Shown here: piece by piece, positions 61,121 through 64,000 of the stretch | How the letters are laid out: each line of letters begins with the position of its first letter | Position numbering within the stretch: position 1 is the first letter of the stretch | DNA from: Gadus chalcogrammus | Lineage: Eukaryota; Chordata; Actinopteri; Gadiformes; Gadidae | Length of the DNA stretch: 64,000 nt | NCBI RefSeq assembly: GCF_026213295.1 | Contig: NC_079419.1 | Span: 17,521,228-17,585,227, forward strand | Direction: 5' to 3' | Made by a program: the position numbers and the translations under genes | Notes under the pieces: model-generated | What the model was told of the DNA's origin: nothing | The model's input: the letters and a program-made list of their open reading frames with translations, nothing else | Databases searched by the model: none

Positions 61121-61455
61121 TAACACTTTATAGAACGTTCAGTCATCAATCATTTATAAGCCTTTAACAAAACATTCCTATTGATTTGTTGATGGGTGCT
61201 ATGGATAGATCCACCCAACAGCCTAAGCGGTTTACTGCACCAACTTGTAGGCTGACATCACCTCTGAGGACACTCCCACTTGTGATGTCACTAAAGGGTT
61301 GATTTTGATACGGCTTATAAGGGCTAGTCAACATTATCTTTAAACATAGCAATTAGTAACCATCTAATTGATATTAATGTTTTGATCATGATACGTTTGG
61401 CATTAACTTAAGGCTTGTAGATAACTTAATGACTGAACGTTAATGTTAAGCGTTA
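61121..61455. mobile_element. MITE-like element with terminal inverted repeats
   Basis: The left end begins TAACACTTTATAGAACGTTC and the right end, on the opposite strand, TAACGCTTAACATTAACGTT; both continue into CAGTCAT. The 335-base interior is non-coding and resembles a dispersed teleost element. No target-site duplication was resolved. It may be transcribed within the mex3d 3' UTR. Confidence 0.55.
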
Positions 61456-64000
61456 CCGTAATTAACTTAAATGAATGCCACTTTATTTTGTACGCGTCCC
61501 CATTTTTACCATGTATACGGCAATATGACATAAGTCCCCTTTAGAGAAAGTCATATTGGCACTGAAGAATGTGTCCCAGCTCCATTTATGTCCTTTGTTG
61601 TGCCTGATGATAGATCTCTTATCTCTCAATGTGGTTCAGAGTAGATGTGAACGAGGTCCCATCCATGGGTTGTGTTTTGGGCTTTCTTTCCACCGTCAAA
61701 CTCGTTCTTATGGCTTTTTAAGAAGTCTGTTTTTTTTGCCTGTTCCACCAATCCTTGACCCGCGGAACGTAGTGAAGTTATCCGTAATATCCATCCATGT
61801 CCGCCAGTCCTCTCGCTCAGACCCTCTTCTCTGTTACAACAAGATCGGGGTGTTTAGTGTTCTTTATAATATTTTTTGTGACTATTGACATGTCAGGCTG
61901 TATGCAAGGCGTATTTTTTAAATAATAGGATTTTAGATAGGGCTTTTGTGATGTCACATCCATTGATTGACTTGTCCAATAGGGGGCTCGGTGGAGGCGA
62001 GTGCCCCGCCCACTTAGACTAGTAAAAGGGGATATAGTTAGACTGATGCACTGCGACGCCTAGCCCCTCTAAAGAAAAACAAAAACCAGAGAAAAAGGAA
62101 AATCACGGCTCATACAGTTGAGTTCCTTTTTTATGTTTTGGTCTTCCACCCCCACTTGAGCAGCAAAGCTGTATGGCACTCTGAAATGACTCCGTTATGA
62201 CTCCGGTATAGAGCTCCATGGCCAAGTTTTATGCACTAAATGGCGTATCATTTCCTTTGACATTTGTACTTTAAACAACGTAATTGAGCAACACCTTAAA
62301 GGGCAGTTGCCTCCATTTCCGTTTGTATTTGTTATTTTTCTGTGTTTACTGTGAATTCATAGTAACCGCCTCCAAAAGTGTTTTCCGTGTTGCTGACACC
62401 CGTCACTCAAACGACCTGAGAACCAGCCCGCCGAGCGAGACAAGCCATGACGCAGAAGCAAAAGTGAATCAAACAAATGCAAAAGGGCTTCCTGACGGGA
62501 CTCTGCAGCTGTATCCAGCCTTGTATTGAGGCTCACGCATCAGAAGGAACGACCACCCGCTAACCCTTCTAAACCGGCAGCTAGTAGCTAGGTCATCCAG
62601 GGCTTCCAGACACCGGCGTGTTAAAAGAAAAAGAAAATGCCAACAGCTGCAGATTCTGTTTTTTTTGCTTTTGTCGTTTTTAAAGTCGTACTTCCTTACT
62701 GGACGATCCCTGCCATGCCCTAGAAACACAGGAGGTATTGCAGTCCCCCAGAACGCATGGGGCCCATGTGCTAATGTAACTTCTACTGCGTCGATGTAAC
62801 GGTGGATCAAACGGCCGGGTCTTCATCTCCCCTCTCCTCCTCCAGTCGCTCCTCGAGGCGGGACTCTGTCCCCGGCCGTCCCGGGGCAGTGTGAGCCGCC
62901 ACACACCGTTACGCGCAGTGCTGGCCGGGGGGGTCGACGCGCACGCAGCGGCAGCCCAGATGTTACAGGCGGTTGACGCTGCGTGCCGGCTCTGGAACGC
63001 TCCCCGGCGGTTTACTACTACACTACTACTATGACACGGAGGACTCGCGGCGCCCCCCCCACAATAATCCCATCAGCCTACTGTCCAGGGGTTTTTACAG
63101 CGACCGAGGCTGTTTGACTTGAATGGGTTCTCGTTTGTCCACACACACATGCAGGGGGGGGGGGGGGGGGGGGGGTCCGTGCAGCTGTACTAGTGTCGCG
63201 CTCGAGATTAGCCTACAGTGCTCGGGGTGTGTGCCGCCCTACTGAAACACATAAAGAATGAGGGGAACACTTGTAGTTCCACATCCAGGAGGGAGGGGAT
63301 GGGTGTAGGTCCACCAGCGTCTTTTTTTTTTTCTTCTTCACTGCACTGCAGCGCTGGTGCCTTCTCCTTCCTCTCGGCGGCCGCCCTCGTGCCCGGGCGG
63401 GCAGCGCTCATATGTTTTACAACCGACAACCCTTTTTCCCACAAACGGGGTCCAATGTTAAACTCTGGCATCTTTTTTCTTCTCACTACTTATTTAGACA
63501 GGATTTAGGGGAGGGGTTGGGGCGGGGGGTGTGATGTTTCTACACAAACAGGCAAATAATGACTGTTGTATGTGTCTGTGTTGAGGCCTTTTGTCAGGCC
63601 TTCTTCTCCGAGGACTCCCCAGCGGAGCGTTGTCGAGAGAGCGTTTCGTTTTAGCGCCGCGTGGGGTCTCATGTAAATTCTGTTGTTGCACCCGGATCTC
63701 TTTTGGCCAATGGGAGAATGTTGTTTTGGTTATGTACAGAGCCTTACTTGTTTTTAAAAAGGTACAAATATTCTCATATTGATGGCTGTTTCTTTATTGG
63801 TTTCTTATCTTAACTGAAAGTATCCCCTCCCCCTTCCCAAAGGTTTGAAAACAGGGTTTCCTGAGGCATGCTAACTAGCGACCTCTGACCTTTGTCTTTC
63901 TCTCTTCATGAAAGAGAAAGATACAGAGAGGGAGCCATGCCAGTGAGGGGCAATACACTCCCCTCCCCCCCCCCCACCTCCCCCCGTCACGCTCCTTTTT
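61456..64000. other. Distal mex3d 3' UTR or downstream region
   Basis: No coding exon is supported. Visible structure includes a G run of about 19 at 63156-63174, a C run near 63967-63976, and a 9-bp stem hairpin at 63895-63921. How much of this belongs to the mex3d transcript is unknown. Confidence 0.4.

Noticed and set aside
63895..63921. 9-bp stem hairpin TCTTTCTCT/AGAGAAAGA as a terminator or small RNA
   Set aside because: Low-complexity purine/pyrimidine arms arise easily by chance, and intrinsic terminators do not apply to vertebrate genes.

Overview
The window is vertebrate nuclear DNA, almost certainly from a teleost fish. The genes have many exons with GT-AG introns, and the proteins match vertebrate families closely. 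Dinucleotide repeats are exceptionally long and dense; this recalls codfish-type genomes, but that is inference and the species cannot be named from the sequence alone. No prokaryotic, viral or CRISPR-like content was seen.

Layout: (1) 188-1283, minus strand, the first exon of a ONECUT transcription factor (best fit onecut3), with its homeodomain exon outside the window. (2) About 1.7-11.7 kb, a gene-free stretch rich in microsatellites, with a 135-bp duplication, a telomere-like (GGGTTA)3 inside a palindromic microsatellite, and candidate nuclear-receptor and CTCF sites. (3) 12627-16969, plus strand, a complete 11-coding-exon map2k2 (MEK2). (4) 24755-43809, plus strand, a complete tcf3 (E2A) gene with both alternative bHLH exons (E12 type, then E47 type) and a 3' UTR of roughly 3.6 kb. 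(5) About 47.8-49.4 kb, a short spliced transcription unit behind a perfect NRF-1 site and TATA box, sitting where UQCR11 lies in mammals but encoding no recognisable UQCR11. (6) 50967-54566, plus strand, an MBD3-family gene whose first coding exon is only 14 nt, so the first half of the methyl-CpG-binding domain is missing. (7) 57025-60197, plus strand, a complete mex3 gene (mex3d by synteny) with two KH domains and a C-terminal RING, and an extra 119-bp intron between the KH domains.

The order onecut3 - tcf3 - (uqcr11 position) - mbd3 - mex3d is the mirror image of human 19p13.3 (MEX3D-MBD3-UQCR11-TCF3-ONECUT3), so this is an ancient conserved block; map2k2 is also on human 19p13.3 but further away. 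The genes are a syntenic group of regulators (cell-fate transcription factors, a MAPK kinase, a NuRD subunit, an RNA-binding ubiquitin ligase), not an operon or a single pathway.

The most unusual observations are the MBD-truncated mbd3, the unidentified small gene at the uqcr11 position, the mex3d intron bounded by a 7-bp direct repeat, and the crowding of long microsatellites against tcf3 splice sites. All gene models come from reading frames, splice-site consensus and remembered family sequences; no alignment or database search was run.
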